Shown here piece after piece: positions 18,242 to 25,549 of a DNA stretch of 64,000 nucleotides. This DNA is from Cupriavidus basilensis. Its GTDB lineage: Bacteria > Pseudomonadota > Gammaproteobacteria > Burkholderiales > Burkholderiaceae. The translations under genes and the position numbers were made by a program. Below the pieces are notes generated by a model, which was given only the letters and a program-made list of their open reading frames with translations, did no database searches and was not told the origin of the DNA. The stretch lies in the NCBI RefSeq assembly GCF_029335485.1, contig NZ_JARJLM010000464.1:1-64000 (forward strand), read 5' to 3'. Numbering within the stretch: the first letter of the stretch is position 1; each line of letters opens with the position of its first letter.

Positions 18242-18670
18242 ATGCACAAAACGATGGTGCGACTCTACGAGGTCGCTAAACTTCGAGGCCTAGACGGCCC
18301 AACGGCTGTGGCCAACCACCTGAACATCTCCCCGCAGGTTGTAAACAACTGGGAGCGCCGAGGCATTTCCATGGCCGGACTATTGCAAGCAGAGGAAGTC
18401 TTTGAATGCAGCGCAACGTGGCTGCGCACGGGCGTCGGTGAGTCGTCGAGTCGCCACCTCGCGGCTGAATCCCCGAAACCCAATGTAGCGTTGGCCGCGG
18501 GGGATGGCAGCGGTGGGCCATGGCCATTCCGCCTGATTCGTCAGGACGAATGGGATAACGCCCCTGCCTACGTGCGTGAGAATGTCGAAGCGTACGCACT
18601 TGGGGCCATTCGAAACTCAGTCGCCACCACACATGAGAGCCCCCCAAAGCCCGTTCACGCGAAAAATTAA
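18242..18670 (+). CDS. CI-like phage repressor (helix-turn-helix)
   Basis: A 142-residue protein from ATG 18242; ATG 18254 (MVRLYEVAKL) is an alternative. Residues about 10-45, RGLDGPTAVANHLNISPQVVNNWERRGIS, are a clear Cro/CI-type helix-turn-helix, followed by an AEEVFECSATWLRTG segment typical of phage repressors. The C-terminal part is short and polar, with no S24 peptidase Ser/Lys motif, so RecA-induced self-cleavage is not expected. It is either a truncated repressor or a small non-cleavable type. It faces away from the Cro-like gene across the shared operators. Confidence 0.7.
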   Translation: MHKTMVRLYEVAKLRGLDGPTAVANHLNISPQVVNNWERRGISMAGLLQAEEVFECSATWLRTGVGESSSRHLAAESPKPNVALAAGDGSGGPWPFRLIRQDEWDNAPAYVRENVEAYALGAIRNSVATTHESPPKPVHAKN

Positions 18671-19510
18671 GCCCTCCACATAGCGCGACTGGCCTGCTGC
18701 CAGAGGCGCTTTTCGCCTATCTGAGGGGTGACGAGCACGGGCCCGAAATCGCTAAACTGACCTGGCCAAGAATGGAAGAAAGTCATGCAACGATGATGGG
18801 TCCGCCACCTGATTCCGAGCATAGCGCAATACTATCGGCGTTCCGGTTTCGCGTAGTTTGTTGGCTGGCGCTGGCCGCTCAGTGGTGACGCGGACATCTG
18901 CGACCCCCTCGTTGCCATCCAGAACCCAGCGCTGGAAAGTTCGAGGCTACGACCCAACTTGTCACAGACCCGTGCCAGTTGGCAGTCTGAACGTTCTGCC
19001 TCCCGAAACAACGACAAAATACACAACCGGCGAACTGTAACGCTGAGCAGTCGTCTTTCTTGTCGCCGCAGATCGCCCGGGCTCCTTTTCCCCAGATGAG
19101 CATCGCGGACTTTTCCGCCTGCGCCCTCTCCTTTCGCGGCAACCCCCTCCAAGCTGCAGGATGTGCTTCTTGTCAACTTTCGACTGAAGCCGCTGCATTC
19201 GCGCCTGTTTGCCTTCGCTGGCCTTGGCCAATCAGCAGACAGACCTCTCTCCGGCCAGCGAACCGCTCAGCCGAAAGACCCTTGCGGGCAATACTTGGCC
19301 GCTTCCGCCTCATTGGGCGGCGCCGTTTCCAGCACCACCACCAATTCTGTCGTCCAAGCCCCCCCCCTTGCCAGCGCCGAAACCACCGCGCTCTCGAGTG
19401 CATCATGCGGCGCGACAGCGCTTCCTTTCTCTCTGGTGAATAGGCACCCGTTCACTCTGACCCTGCTGCTCCCAGATTGGGTCAATCGAGATCAGGTATC
19501 ACTACAACAA
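18671..19510. other. Region behind the repressor, no clear gene; hairpin at 18704
   Basis: A small hairpin AGGCG CTTTT CGCCT (18704-18718) sits 34 bases after the repressor stop and may end its transcript. The remaining roughly 800 bases have open frames on both strands (for example 18832-19176 and 18962-19231 minus, Lys/Arg-rich) that I do not recognise. No gene is claimed. Confidence 0.4.
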
Positions 19511-19513
19511 AAT

Positions 19514-19554
19514 TAAACATGATGTTTGACAAACAGATAAACGTAATGTTTAAT
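19514..19554 (+). promoter_or_regulatory. Repressor-controlled early promoter
   Basis: A TTGACA -35 (19526-19531), 17-bp spacer and TTTAAT -10 (19549-19554) lie exactly over two operators: O4 19514-19528, TAAACA-TGA-TGTTTG, covering the -35, and O5 19538-19552, TAAACG-TAA-TGTTTA, covering the -10. Bound repressor would block RNA polymerase. The segment is AT-rich and drives the small-gene chain starting at 19599. Confidence 0.75.
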
Positions 19555-19598
19555 TGAGTACATTGATGCACCACAAGCGCCACTCGATGGAGACCGCA

Positions 19599-19871
19599 AT
19601 GCCCTCCCCCGAACCACGCCAGCCACCTTTCCGCGCCGAGACGGCTCGCAGCATCGTCCTATCAGCGGGCCTGTATTGGTCTATCAGGGGCAATTTAACT
19701 ACCCCGTCACCCGGCAGCGCGCCTGCTTTCATCGCCACCGATATCCGTCTTGTGAATGACGACGGCAGCGAATCCGCACCGATGCTGCACATCTTCGCTA
19801 AAGCGTTCATTGAGCAGATCGAAGCGCACGCAGCCGAATCGCTGGCTGACGATCGGAGGCCCATGGCATGA
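19599..19871 (+). CDS. Small phage protein, first gene after early promoter
   Basis: A 90-residue protein (MPSPEPRQPPFRAETARSI). The start at 19599 is chosen because GGAGA lies seven bases upstream and the predicted transcript begins near 19561; ATG 19566 and 19587 are in frame too. I do not recognise the family. The middle is beta-rich (VLSAGLYWSI, FIATDIRLVNDDG) and the end helical (LHIFAKAFIEQIEAHAAESLAD). Its stop overlaps the next start (ATGA). As the first gene under repressor control it may be an early regulatory or inhibitory protein, but that is positional inference only. Confidence 0.65.
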   Translation: MPSPEPRQPPFRAETARSIVLSAGLYWSIRGNLTTPSPGSAPAFIATDIRLVNDDGSESAPMLHIFAKAFIEQIEAHAAESLADDRRPMA

Positions 19872-20011
19872 GCGCGAGCACCGAAACCACCAGTAGCTAT
19901 GGCGCCAAAGCCGGGATCGCATTCGTGAAGCACCCGGCCGGCGATTCACGCGCACGGTACCGCTTCCCAACTACATCAAGACCTTTCGATGGAGCGCGAG
20001 ATGACACCTGA
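19868..20011 (+). CDS. Small phage ORF, 47 residues
   Basis: It starts at an ATG that overlaps the preceding stop by four bases (ATGA), and ends at a TGA inside the start of the following frame. The product is basic (VKHPAGDSRARYRF) with no recognised motif. The overlaps suggest translational coupling, which is the main support for its reality. Confidence 0.45.
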   Translation: MSASTETTSSYGAKAGIAFVKHPAGDSRARYRFPTTSRPFDGARDDT

Positions 20012-20321
20012 AGAGATTGTGAGCCGAATTCACCCAGAAGAACGGACCCAAGCCCTGGCCGCCTTCATTGCCATCGACAGGATAGAGTGGACCCGGACGA
20101 GCAAGATCAAGTGTCCCATCGTCCAGCTCAACCACTACATTCAACTGCTTGACTCCTTGGTTGCGAAGGCCAATGCAAGCTTCGGGAAGGATCGAGCTAA
20201 CGCGGTGCCACCGGCGGTTACCGCTCAGGCGCCCATCACATTGCGCCACTGCGTCGCCGACTGTAGAGGCTGCTGCACTTTGCCCAGAAAGGGCGAGAAA
20301 TCCCTGAGCGACCGCAGTTGA
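19989..20321 (+). CDS. Small phage protein of unknown function
   Basis: A 110-residue frame (MEREMTPEEIVSRIHPEERTQ) with a GAGCGCGAG purine-rich stretch before an alternative ATG at 20001. The first 65 residues look helical (IVQLNHYIQLLDSLVAKA). The C-terminal part has four cysteines (HCVADCRGCC) and could bind metal, or could simply be non-native sequence after a frame change. It overlaps the preceding 47-residue ORF by 23 bases. No family recognised. Confidence 0.55.
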   Translation: MEREMTPEEIVSRIHPEERTQALAAFIAIDRIEWTRTSKIKCPIVQLNHYIQLLDSLVAKANASFGKDRANAVPPAVTAQAPITLRHCVADCRGCCTLPRKGEKSLSDRS

Positions 20322-20473
20322 ACGCTGAAGGCGACACGCAACTACGAAGGAGTTCGTGGCTCGAAGTCCGCTACTACGATATTGACAGAGGGGCCCGCCA
20401 CGGACATAGGATCGAGCGCCGCCGCAGCTCCTCGATTGGCATGCTGCGCAAGAGGAATCGCAAGGCGGCATGA
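20318..20473 (+). CDS. Small basic phage ORF with TTG start
   Basis: A frame of 51 codons starting at TTG 20318, which overlaps the previous stop as TTGA and ends in ATGA shared with the next ORF. It contains SSWLEVRYYDIDRGARHGHRIERRRSSSIG and ends KRNRKAA; the middle portion is highly basic. It is supported only by continuity of the frame and the overlaps at both ends. Confidence 0.35.
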   Translation: MNAEGDTQLRRSSWLEVRYYDIDRGARHGHRIERRRSSSIGMLRKRNRKAA

Positions 20474-20616
20474 CCCTGTGCGACGACTTCGTGGCGAACG
20501 CAATGCATTTCATCGGCACTTAGCTAGTCAACGCGCACAACGCTACTTTCGACCTAGTCGCGTGCCGGATCGTCGTGTACTTCGGCATCAAGAACCACCT
20601 CGCAGCCACGGCATGA
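20470..20616 (+). pseudogene. Small phage ORF with an in-frame amber codon
   Basis: It begins at an ATG overlapping the previous stop (ATGA): MTLCDDFVANAMHFIGT, then TAG at 20521-20523, then LVNAHNATFDLVACRIVVYF and GIKNHLAATA in the same frame. It ends in a TGA that overlaps the next ATG. The frame on both sides of the TAG looks like one protein, so a single nonsense change (for example CAG to TAG) has probably truncated it to 17 residues. Confidence 0.45.
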
Positions 20617-20738
20617 CCTGTTACACCGCTCTCGTCGTTACCTCGCTAGCCTATATGGTCTTTCTCGCCATCGGCGCCTACGCCCAATATCGCTTGCTTA
20701 AAACAATAGTCGGCGAAGACAAGGAAACGCCGACGTGA
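20613..20738 (+). CDS. Small single-pass membrane protein
   Basis: A 41-residue protein: MTCY, then a hydrophobic helix of about 20 residues (VVTSLAYMVFLAIGAYAQY), then a charged tail [15 protein letters not shown]. Its start overlaps the previous stop (ATGA) and its stop overlaps the next GTG start (GTGA). It resembles the tiny membrane proteins common in prophage early operons. Function unknown. Confidence 0.5.
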   Translation: MTCYTALVVTSLAYMVFLAIGAYAQYRLLKTIVGEDKETPT

Positions 20739-20938
20739 TCCCGAAACCAGCGGAATCCCGTCCGGCGCATAAGCGGCCCCTCGGACCGGCGAACCACGCT
20801 ACTTCCTGCATGCGGGCAGGGGGAAGTTCCCAGTGCGCGAAATCCCTCAATACCGCTCACCGGCTCCACGCGATCCCGGCCAGCATCACTGATGCTTTTC
20901 CTGCAGGCAGCAATGTACTGCGGGATCCCAGCAAGTAG
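20735..20938 (+). CDS. Small phage ORF, last in the chain
   Basis: A frame of 67 codons starting at GTG 20735, overlapping the preceding stop as GTGA. It is Pro/Ala/Ser-rich ([20 protein letters not shown]) with no recognised motif. It ends just before the sdaA remnant, where the prophage-like sequence stops. Low support beyond the overlap. Confidence 0.35.
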   Translation: MIPKPAESRPAHKRPLGPANHATSCMRAGGSSQCAKSLNTAHRLHAIPASITDAFPAGSNVLRDPSK

Positions 20939-21143
20939 CGATGCCACGCGAGTGGCAAAACGCAGAACTCGACACACCTGATTGACAATGATGGCGTCGT
21001 TGATTTCTGCTAACCGCCGCCGCTATGCCGTTCTGTGTGGCACGCCCGCCCGGCCCTTCCTTGGCGAGTTGGTGCGAAGGAGCCTTGCGTCTTTCGGCAA
21101 CGAGAAGCGCCAGGAGCGACCTTCTGAACAATTTTGCCCGCCA

Positions 21144-21515
21144 GCACTCAACAATATTGAGCACTAGGCCACCACGCGAGGTCTCTTTGTACTTGGTCAG
21201 CATGTCGACGCCAGTCTCACGCATTGTCTTGATGCCCTTGTCCAGTCTCACGTGATGCGTGCCATCTCCGCGCATGACCATGCGGGCAGCGTTGATCGCC
21301 TTGATGGAGACTACGGCATTCCTCTCGATGTACGGTATCTGTACCAGGCCACCAACCGGGTCGCACGTCAGTCCAAGGTGATGCACCATGCCAATTTCGG
21401 CCGCGTTCTCGACCTGCTCAGGATTGCCACCGAGCACGGCGCACAATACACCTGCCGCCATCGAACAGGCGACGCCCACTTCTCCTTGACAGCCGCAATG
21501 CGGTAATGTCCGCGC
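21144..21515 (-). pseudogene. sdaA: L-serine dehydratase, 3' fragment
   Basis: The minus frame encodes the C-terminal part of the iron-sulfur L-serine ammonia-lyase: [15 protein letters not shown] (cluster-binding Cys region), [41 protein letters not shown] and [17 protein letters not shown]. The native protein ends at NIVEC. Here the stop codon is gone and the frame runs on into unrelated sequence. About 340 upstream codons are missing. The junction lies at about 21515-21560, so a rearrangement has left only this tail beside the flagellar operon. Confidence 0.85.
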
Positions 21516-21576
21516 CTGGAGTATGCGATCGCTGGCGGGCAGACATCCGCCGTGCAGGGCACAGCGGTTGCAACAA

Positions 21577-21942
21577 CTAACGGCCGGTGATCAGGGTATC
21601 GAGCGCCGCACCGAGTTCAGTATCCCTGGTCAGTTCCTCATGCACCATCGAGACAACAAGCTGGAACTCTGGAACGTTGACGAACGCATCGCCGAACTGT
21701 TCGCTCAGCAGATATCCGACAGCCGCACGCTGCAGCTCGGCTTCATCCAACACGCCGAACTGCCGCAGGGTTTCAATGCGTTTCAGCAGGCCAGCGCGGT
21801 CCGTCTTGCGGGAGCGCTGCGGGTCGGATTGCAGTACCTGGTCTTGCCGTGCCGCCGTACCCGCTTGCGCCTTTGCCTGGTTTTCGGCAAGGCGGACGCG
21901 CAACAATCCCAGCGCGCGATCGAGTTTGTTGATCGGATCCAT
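21577..21942 (-). CDS. Unknown protein, last gene of the flagellar operon
   Basis: A 121-residue, soluble, largely helical protein ([26 protein letters not shown], then a middle with [19 protein letters not shown] and a C-terminal [22 protein letters not shown]). I do not recognise it. It lies 9 bases after the TPR gene and in the same direction as the whole flagellar cluster, so it is probably cotranscribed. Size and helical character would suit a chaperone or a regulator of the secretion system, but this is inference from position. Confidence 0.6.
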   Translation of the reverse strand: MDPINKLDRALGLLRVRLAENQAKAQAGTAARQDQVLQSDPQRSRKTDRAGLLKRIETLRQFGVLDEAELQRAAVGYLLSEQFGDAFVNVPEFQLVVSMVHEELTRDTELGAALDTLITGR

Positions 21943-21951
21943 GAACGATCG

Positions 21952-22515
21952 TCAGTGCCTGCGCTTGGTGGTGTAGCCGGAAATCAGCAAATGAGTATCG
22001 TCCTCGCCCCCGGCGGCTCCGTCATCCTCCTGCGAAGCCTTGTTCTGTATCTCATTCAGCCGCGACAAGGCGAGTGACACGTCGCGGGCAATCGGGGGAA
22101 ACTCAGACATCCGGTCCCTGCCTTCCGACAACAGGCGGACGGCGAGCGGCACGTCGTCGCGCGCCAGCGCAAGCCAGCCATCGCGCAGCACACGGAAAGT
22201 ATGCCCTGCCTCCAGTGCATCGAACGCCTGCCAGATAGTCTCTGCCTCGGGCACCTTGCCGGACGTGTATTCCAGAAAGCCGAGCTGATAGCGCAGGATG
22301 GCATAATCAGGTTCCAGCGCTAGCGCGGCCGTCATGTCCTGGCGTGCACCATTCAAATCGCCGCGCCCAGCGAGCGTCGAGCCGCGCAGGAATAGCAAGC
22401 GCGCATCGGAGGGAAAACGGGTCGTCAGCACATTCAGCGTACGCACGCCAGCGTCTTCGCCCGATTCCAGCTGGGCCAGCAAGGCCTGCAGGGTTTCGGC
22501 ATCGCACTGTTGAAC
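21952..22515 (-). CDS. TPR protein linked to the flagellar operon
   Basis: A 187-residue protein from ATG 22515 (MVQQCDAETLQALLAQLE). At least two tetratricopeptide-like repeats are visible at about 30-100 (PSDARLLFLRGSTLAGRGDL, PDYAILRYQLGFLEYTSGKVPEAETIW). The acidic tail DDGAAGGEDDTH ends in RRH. TPR proteins in type III-like secretion loci often act as chaperones or scaffolds. It follows the sigma factor gene by 16 bases. A longer TPR protein sits at the other end of the cluster (42425-43546). Confidence 0.7.
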   Translation of the reverse strand, partial: VQQCDAETLQALLAQLESGEDAGVRTLNVLTTRFPSDARLLFLRGSTLAGRGDLNGARQDMTAALALEPDYAILRYQLGFLEYTSGKVPEAETIWQAFDALEAGHTFRVLRDGWLALARDDVPLAVRLLSEGRDRMSEFPPIARDVSLALSRLNEIQNKASQEDDGAAGGEDDTHLLISGYTTKRRH

Positions 22516-22531
22516 CATGAACACTCCCCGG

Positions 22532-23299
22532 CTAAATTGATGATGATCTACGGTCGTCAGGTCCCACCATTCCACGCAGCTTGTCGAGGCCGCCGCGATG
22601 GAGCTGAGAGATGCGCCCTTTCGTGAGCATCATGATCAGGGCGATCTGATCGAACTGCAAATGATGGAAGTAGTGGAACATCAGCACTTTCTGCTCCCGC
22701 GCGGGAAGCAGTTTGACACATCCGAGCAGCCTATTGCGCGTCTGTTTCCACAACAGGCTGTCATACCCCGTATCCTGCCCGGTTTGGTCGGCATCTCCGT
22801 ACATCGACGTGCCATCCAGCATGAAACCGATGGCAAGGCCTACCGAGACCTCGGCTAGCCGCTCTAGTCCGATGGCGCGCTCACCATCCTGCTGCCGGAG
22901 CGACGCAAGACGATCCCGCCGCATGCGCCTGCGCAGCGAGATCTGCTCCTGCCCGTCCGATAGGCGTTGAAGCCCGCTCAATACGTTTCCCTCGATCCGG
23001 GGCGTGCAGTAGGTGACGAAGCTCACGCCCCGGGCCGGATCAAAGCGGTCGATGCATTCGAGCAGCCCGATGCATGCGAGCTGGTACAGATCAGCAAAAT
23101 CGAGATCGTCAAGCAGGCGGCCGGCGAACAACCGCGCAGCGATACTGCGGGTATATGGCAGGTAACGCAGTACGACCTGTTCGCGCCAACCTGCGTCGCG
23201 CGCGGCCGGCGGCTGTTGCCAGAGCACGGCCTCCGCCTTGGCATCGTCTGAGTCCTGCCGTTCAGCCGCCGACAGCACGAGCCCGGGTATGATCGTCAC
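22532..23299 (-). CDS. fliA: FliA-type sigma-28 factor
   Basis: A flagellar sigma factor of about 255 residues. Region 2 shows LRYLPYTRSIAARLFAGRL, then FADLYQLACIGLLECIDRFDPARGVSFVTY (sigma-70 region 2 with the DLxQxGxIGLxxAxxxFDxxxGxxFxxY pattern). Region 3 follows and region 4 includes LLPAREQKVLMFHYFHHLQFDQIALIM with the final helix GRISQLHRGGLDKLRG. I favour a GTG start at 23299, which overlaps the fliP stop as GTGA; ATG 23338 is the longer option. It would direct late flagellar promoters, yet no flgM anti-sigma gene or flagellin is present here. Confidence 0.8.
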   Translation of the reverse strand: MTIIPGLVLSAAERQDSDDAKAEAVLWQQPPAARDAGWREQVVLRYLPYTRSIAARLFAGRLLDDLDFADLYQLACIGLLECIDRFDPARGVSFVTYCTPRIEGNVLSGLQRLSDGQEQISLRRRMRRDRLASLRQQDGERAIGLERLAEVSVGLAIGFMLDGTSMYGDADQTGQDTGYDSLLWKQTRNRLLGCVKLLPAREQKVLMFHYFHHLQFDQIALIMMLTKGRISQLHRGGLDKLRGMVGPDDRRSSSI

Positions 23300-24087
23300 C
23301 GGAAACTGCCCAGCAAACCGCGCAGCACCAGGCTCCATCCGTCAATCAGCACGAACATCAGGATCTTAAGTGGCAGCGCGATCGTGGCCGGCGGCACCAT
23401 CAGCATGCCGAGGGCAAGCAGCACGCTGGAGATCACCAGGTCGATCAGCAGGAAGGGAAGCAGGATCACGAAGCCGATCTGGAACGCGACCCGAAGCTCG
23501 TTCAGCATGAAGGCCGGAATCAACTGGAACAGACCGACATCGTTCTTGTCTTCCGGCACGGGCTTGTGCGACAACTCGTACATGAGCTTGACGTCGTCCT
23601 CGCGTACCTGCTTGAGCATGAAGGTTTTCAGCGGCGGCGTACTTCTGTCAACGAACTCACGCACGCCGATCTGCCGGTCGAGAAACGGCTGCACGGCATC
23701 GTGGTTGATCACCTCGGCGGCCGGCATCATCACGAATGCGGTCATGAACAACCCCAGGCTGACGAGCACTGGCGTGGGCGGCGTTTCCGGCATGCCGAAC
23801 GCATGCCGAAGCATGGCGAGCACGATGACGATGCGAATGAACGCGGTCATCGAGATCACCAGTGCCGGGCCGAGGCTCAACAAGGTCAGCAGCACGATGG
23901 CGCGCACAGCGTCCGACACACCCTGCGCTTCGCCAGGCAGCACGCGCGAAGGCAGGGAAGACAGCGCCGAAGATGTGGTGCCTTTCGCATCGACGCCCGC
24001 CGTCGCGGCGAGCGCAGGCAAGGCGGCAAGACAGGCGAGGGCCAGCATCCAGCCGGCCAGCAGGCGGATCACGCCCGTTCGGCGCAT
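23296..24087 (-). CDS. fliP: Flagellar export gate protein FliP
   Basis: 263 residues from ATG 24087; the longer frame would overlap fliO. An N-terminal signal-like segment is followed by the FliP core: LLTLLSLGPALVISMTAFIRIVIVLAMLRHAFG, then the periplasmic loop, then FQLIPAFMLNELRVAFQIGFVILLPFLLIDLVISSVLL and MVPPATIALPLKILMFVLIDGW. This is the highly conserved R/S/T-type core membrane protein that builds the export channel with FliQ and FliR. Length and motifs are normal. It starts 5 bases after the fliO stop and overlaps the sigma gene. Confidence 0.93.
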   Translation of the reverse strand: MRRTGVIRLLAGWMLALACLAALPALAATAGVDAKGTTSSALSSLPSRVLPGEAQGVSDAVRAIVLLTLLSLGPALVISMTAFIRIVIVLAMLRHAFGMPETPPTPVLVSLGLFMTAFVMMPAAEVINHDAVQPFLDRQIGVREFVDRSTPPLKTFMLKQVREDDVKLMYELSHKPVPEDKNDVGLFQLIPAFMLNELRVAFQIGFVILLPFLLIDLVISSVLLALGMLMVPPATIALPLKILMFVLIDGWSLVLRGLLGSFR

Positions 24088-24091
24088 GATG

Positions 24092-24364
24092 TCATTCCTG
24101 GGTAGGTGCAATCGGACTAATCAACTGCAGGCCTTGCGCATTGCGCACCAGCAGCAGTTTCTGCCCGTCGACTTCAATCAGATACAGAGGGTTCGGCGCA
24201 TGAATGCGGCTGACTTCCAGCAAGCGGATGCGCGACGGCGCCCCGGTGTTGGCGGGCAACCGTCCCCGCGCCGCGAGTTGCTTATGCAGCACGAAGATCG
24301 CACCCATGCCGGCCAGCAGGCAGGCAATAAATGCCGCAAAGATCCGGAGCCAGTCGATGTGCAT
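24092..24364 (-). CDS. fliO: Flagellar biosynthesis protein FliO
   Basis: 90 residues from ATG 24364 (MHIDWLRIFAAFIACLLAG). One N-terminal transmembrane helix is followed by a short cytoplasmic domain with the pattern IRLLEVSRIHAPNPLYLIEVDGQKLLLV, the FliO domain. It helps assemble the FliP complex. It is on the short side for FliO. It is located between fliN and fliP, as in most flagellar operons. The start in the longer open frame is rejected because it overlaps fliN without a binding site. Confidence 0.8.
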   Translation of the reverse strand: MHIDWLRIFAAFIACLLAGMGAIFVLHKQLAARGRLPANTGAPSRIRLLEVSRIHAPNPLYLIEVDGQKLLLVRNAQGLQLISPIAPTQE

Positions 24365-24383
24365 TGCAATGCGTCGCGGCCAA

Positions 24384-24728
24384 TCACGCGCCGTCGGCCT
24401 GGGCCGGCAGGATTTCGGTGATGCGCACGCCGTAGTGCTGCCCGACGGCGACGACTTCCGCACGGGCGACCACCTTGCCGTTGAGCTCGACGTCGGCGGG
24501 GTGCGTCAGCGCGCGCTGCAGCGGCAGCACCGCGCCTTCCTTGAGATCGAACAACTCCTGCAGCGTAATCTTTGCCTCGCCGACAAAGACCTTCAGGTCG
24601 ACCGCGATATCCTTGAGCAACGCCTCGCGCGCCAGCGCGAGCTTGCGTGCGCCGGCCGCGGCGGGCTCCGGGTCGGGCAGGTCGACGCCGTGCACGGCCA
24701 ATTTCAGTTCGTCATGTTCGGGTTTCAC
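24384..24728 (-). CDS. fliN: C-ring protein FliN
   Basis: 114 residues. The SpoA (FliN/SctQ C-terminal) domain spans about 35-108: DIAVDLKVFVGEAKITLQELFDLKEGAVLPL and PADVELNGKVVARAEVVAVGQHYGVRITEI, all as expected. FliN forms the lower C-ring and docks FliH for export. Its start overlaps the fliM stop. It keeps the usual size, unlike FliM and the FliG-position protein, fitting an export-docking role without a motor. Confidence 0.92.
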   Translation of the reverse strand: MKPEHDELKLAVHGVDLPDPEPAAAGARKLALAREALLKDIAVDLKVFVGEAKITLQELFDLKEGAVLPLQRALTHPADVELNGKVVARAEVVAVGQHYGVRITEILPAQADGA

Positions 24729-25549
24729 AATGTCCTCGCATTGGTGGAACCGCCATCGCGCGTGGCGAGCTGCACGGCTATCTCGCCGTCAGCCGCGCAC
24801 AGGGCGCCGGTCAGTATGTTGGTGTCCTTGCCGGACAGGCGAATATCCACACGATCCTCCAGCAGACGGCCTAGCACCAGGACATCGCCCACGGCGAGGT
24901 CCTTGAGATCGGCCACTGGAAGGGACACTTCGCCGAGATAGACGCGGGCCCGCACGACCTGCGGAGACATGGCTTCCGTGCGTGAGCGCAATGGCTTCGC
25001 ATTGGGCAGCGCCTCTACCGGCGGCATCCACGATGCCAGCGCAGCGCGGCCGACACAGAGCGTGGTCACGTGCCATCCGTCGACACGCAGCGTAAAACGC
25101 CATGGCTCTACATCGTCATGCCTTGTGGCATGCACCGCCGCGACATAGGCAGCATGGCCAGGCTGAGACGCAGCAGCGCCAGGTGATGATGTTTTCTCAT
25201 CGGCAAACTCGCCGAGCACGACGCACAGATCGTCTAGCGCACGCTGGCCGAGCCGTTCCATCAGCGCGCGTGTCTTCGAGCCGGCGGATTCGGTGCGCGC
25301 ACGACTGCCGAGCAGGAACTCGCCGATCGAATGCGAGGCTCGCACGCCATCGATGGCTAGTAGTGCGCCCAGCGGGTATGGGTCAGCCTTCGAACGGCAC
25401 GCGCTGCCGCCGGCATCTTCCTGCGCGATTTCATACTCGGCATCGCCAAACCACGTCTGCACCCAGCGCAGGACAACGGGCTGCAGCGCATCGCGGAAGC
25501 GCGTCAAATCGCTTTCGCCGACGGGGCGCCAGGACCGATACGCAGACAT
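24725..25549 (-). CDS. fliM: FliM-like C-ring protein, short and lacking CheY-binding peptide
   Basis: 274 residues against about 320-335 usually. The C-terminal SpoA domain is visible (about 195-262, RARVYLGEVSLPVADLKDLAVGDVLVL and IRLSGKDTNILTG). The N-terminus is MSAYRSWRPVGESDLTRF, so the family's LSQxEIDALL peptide that binds phospho-CheY is absent, and I cannot find the middle-domain GGxG loop that contacts FliG. The middle region is poorly conserved. It looks closer in design to SctQ-type proteins of non-rotating type III systems. The order fliM-fliN and the overlap of start and stop support the assignment. Confidence 0.75.
   Translation of the reverse strand: MSAYRSWRPVGESDLTRFRDALQPVVLRWVQTWFGDAEYEIAQEDAGGSACRSKADPYPLGALLAIDGVRASHSIGEFLLGSRARTESAGSKTRALMERLGQRALDDLCVVLGEFADEKTSSPGAAASQPGHAAYVAAVHATRHDDVEPWRFTLRVDGWHVTTLCVGRAALASWMPPVEALPNAKPLRSRTEAMSPQVVRARVYLGEVSLPVADLKDLAVGDVLVLGRLLEDRVDIRLSGKDTNILTGALCAADGEIAVQLATRDGGSTNARTL

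Noticed and set aside
12899..20616. Amber recoding (TAG read as an amino acid), suggested by several in-frame TAG codons.
   Set aside because: All examples are in decaying IS or phage genes, at least one of those genes (15770-16358) also has an in-frame TGA, and no suppressor tRNA is visible. Random nonsense mutation is enough.
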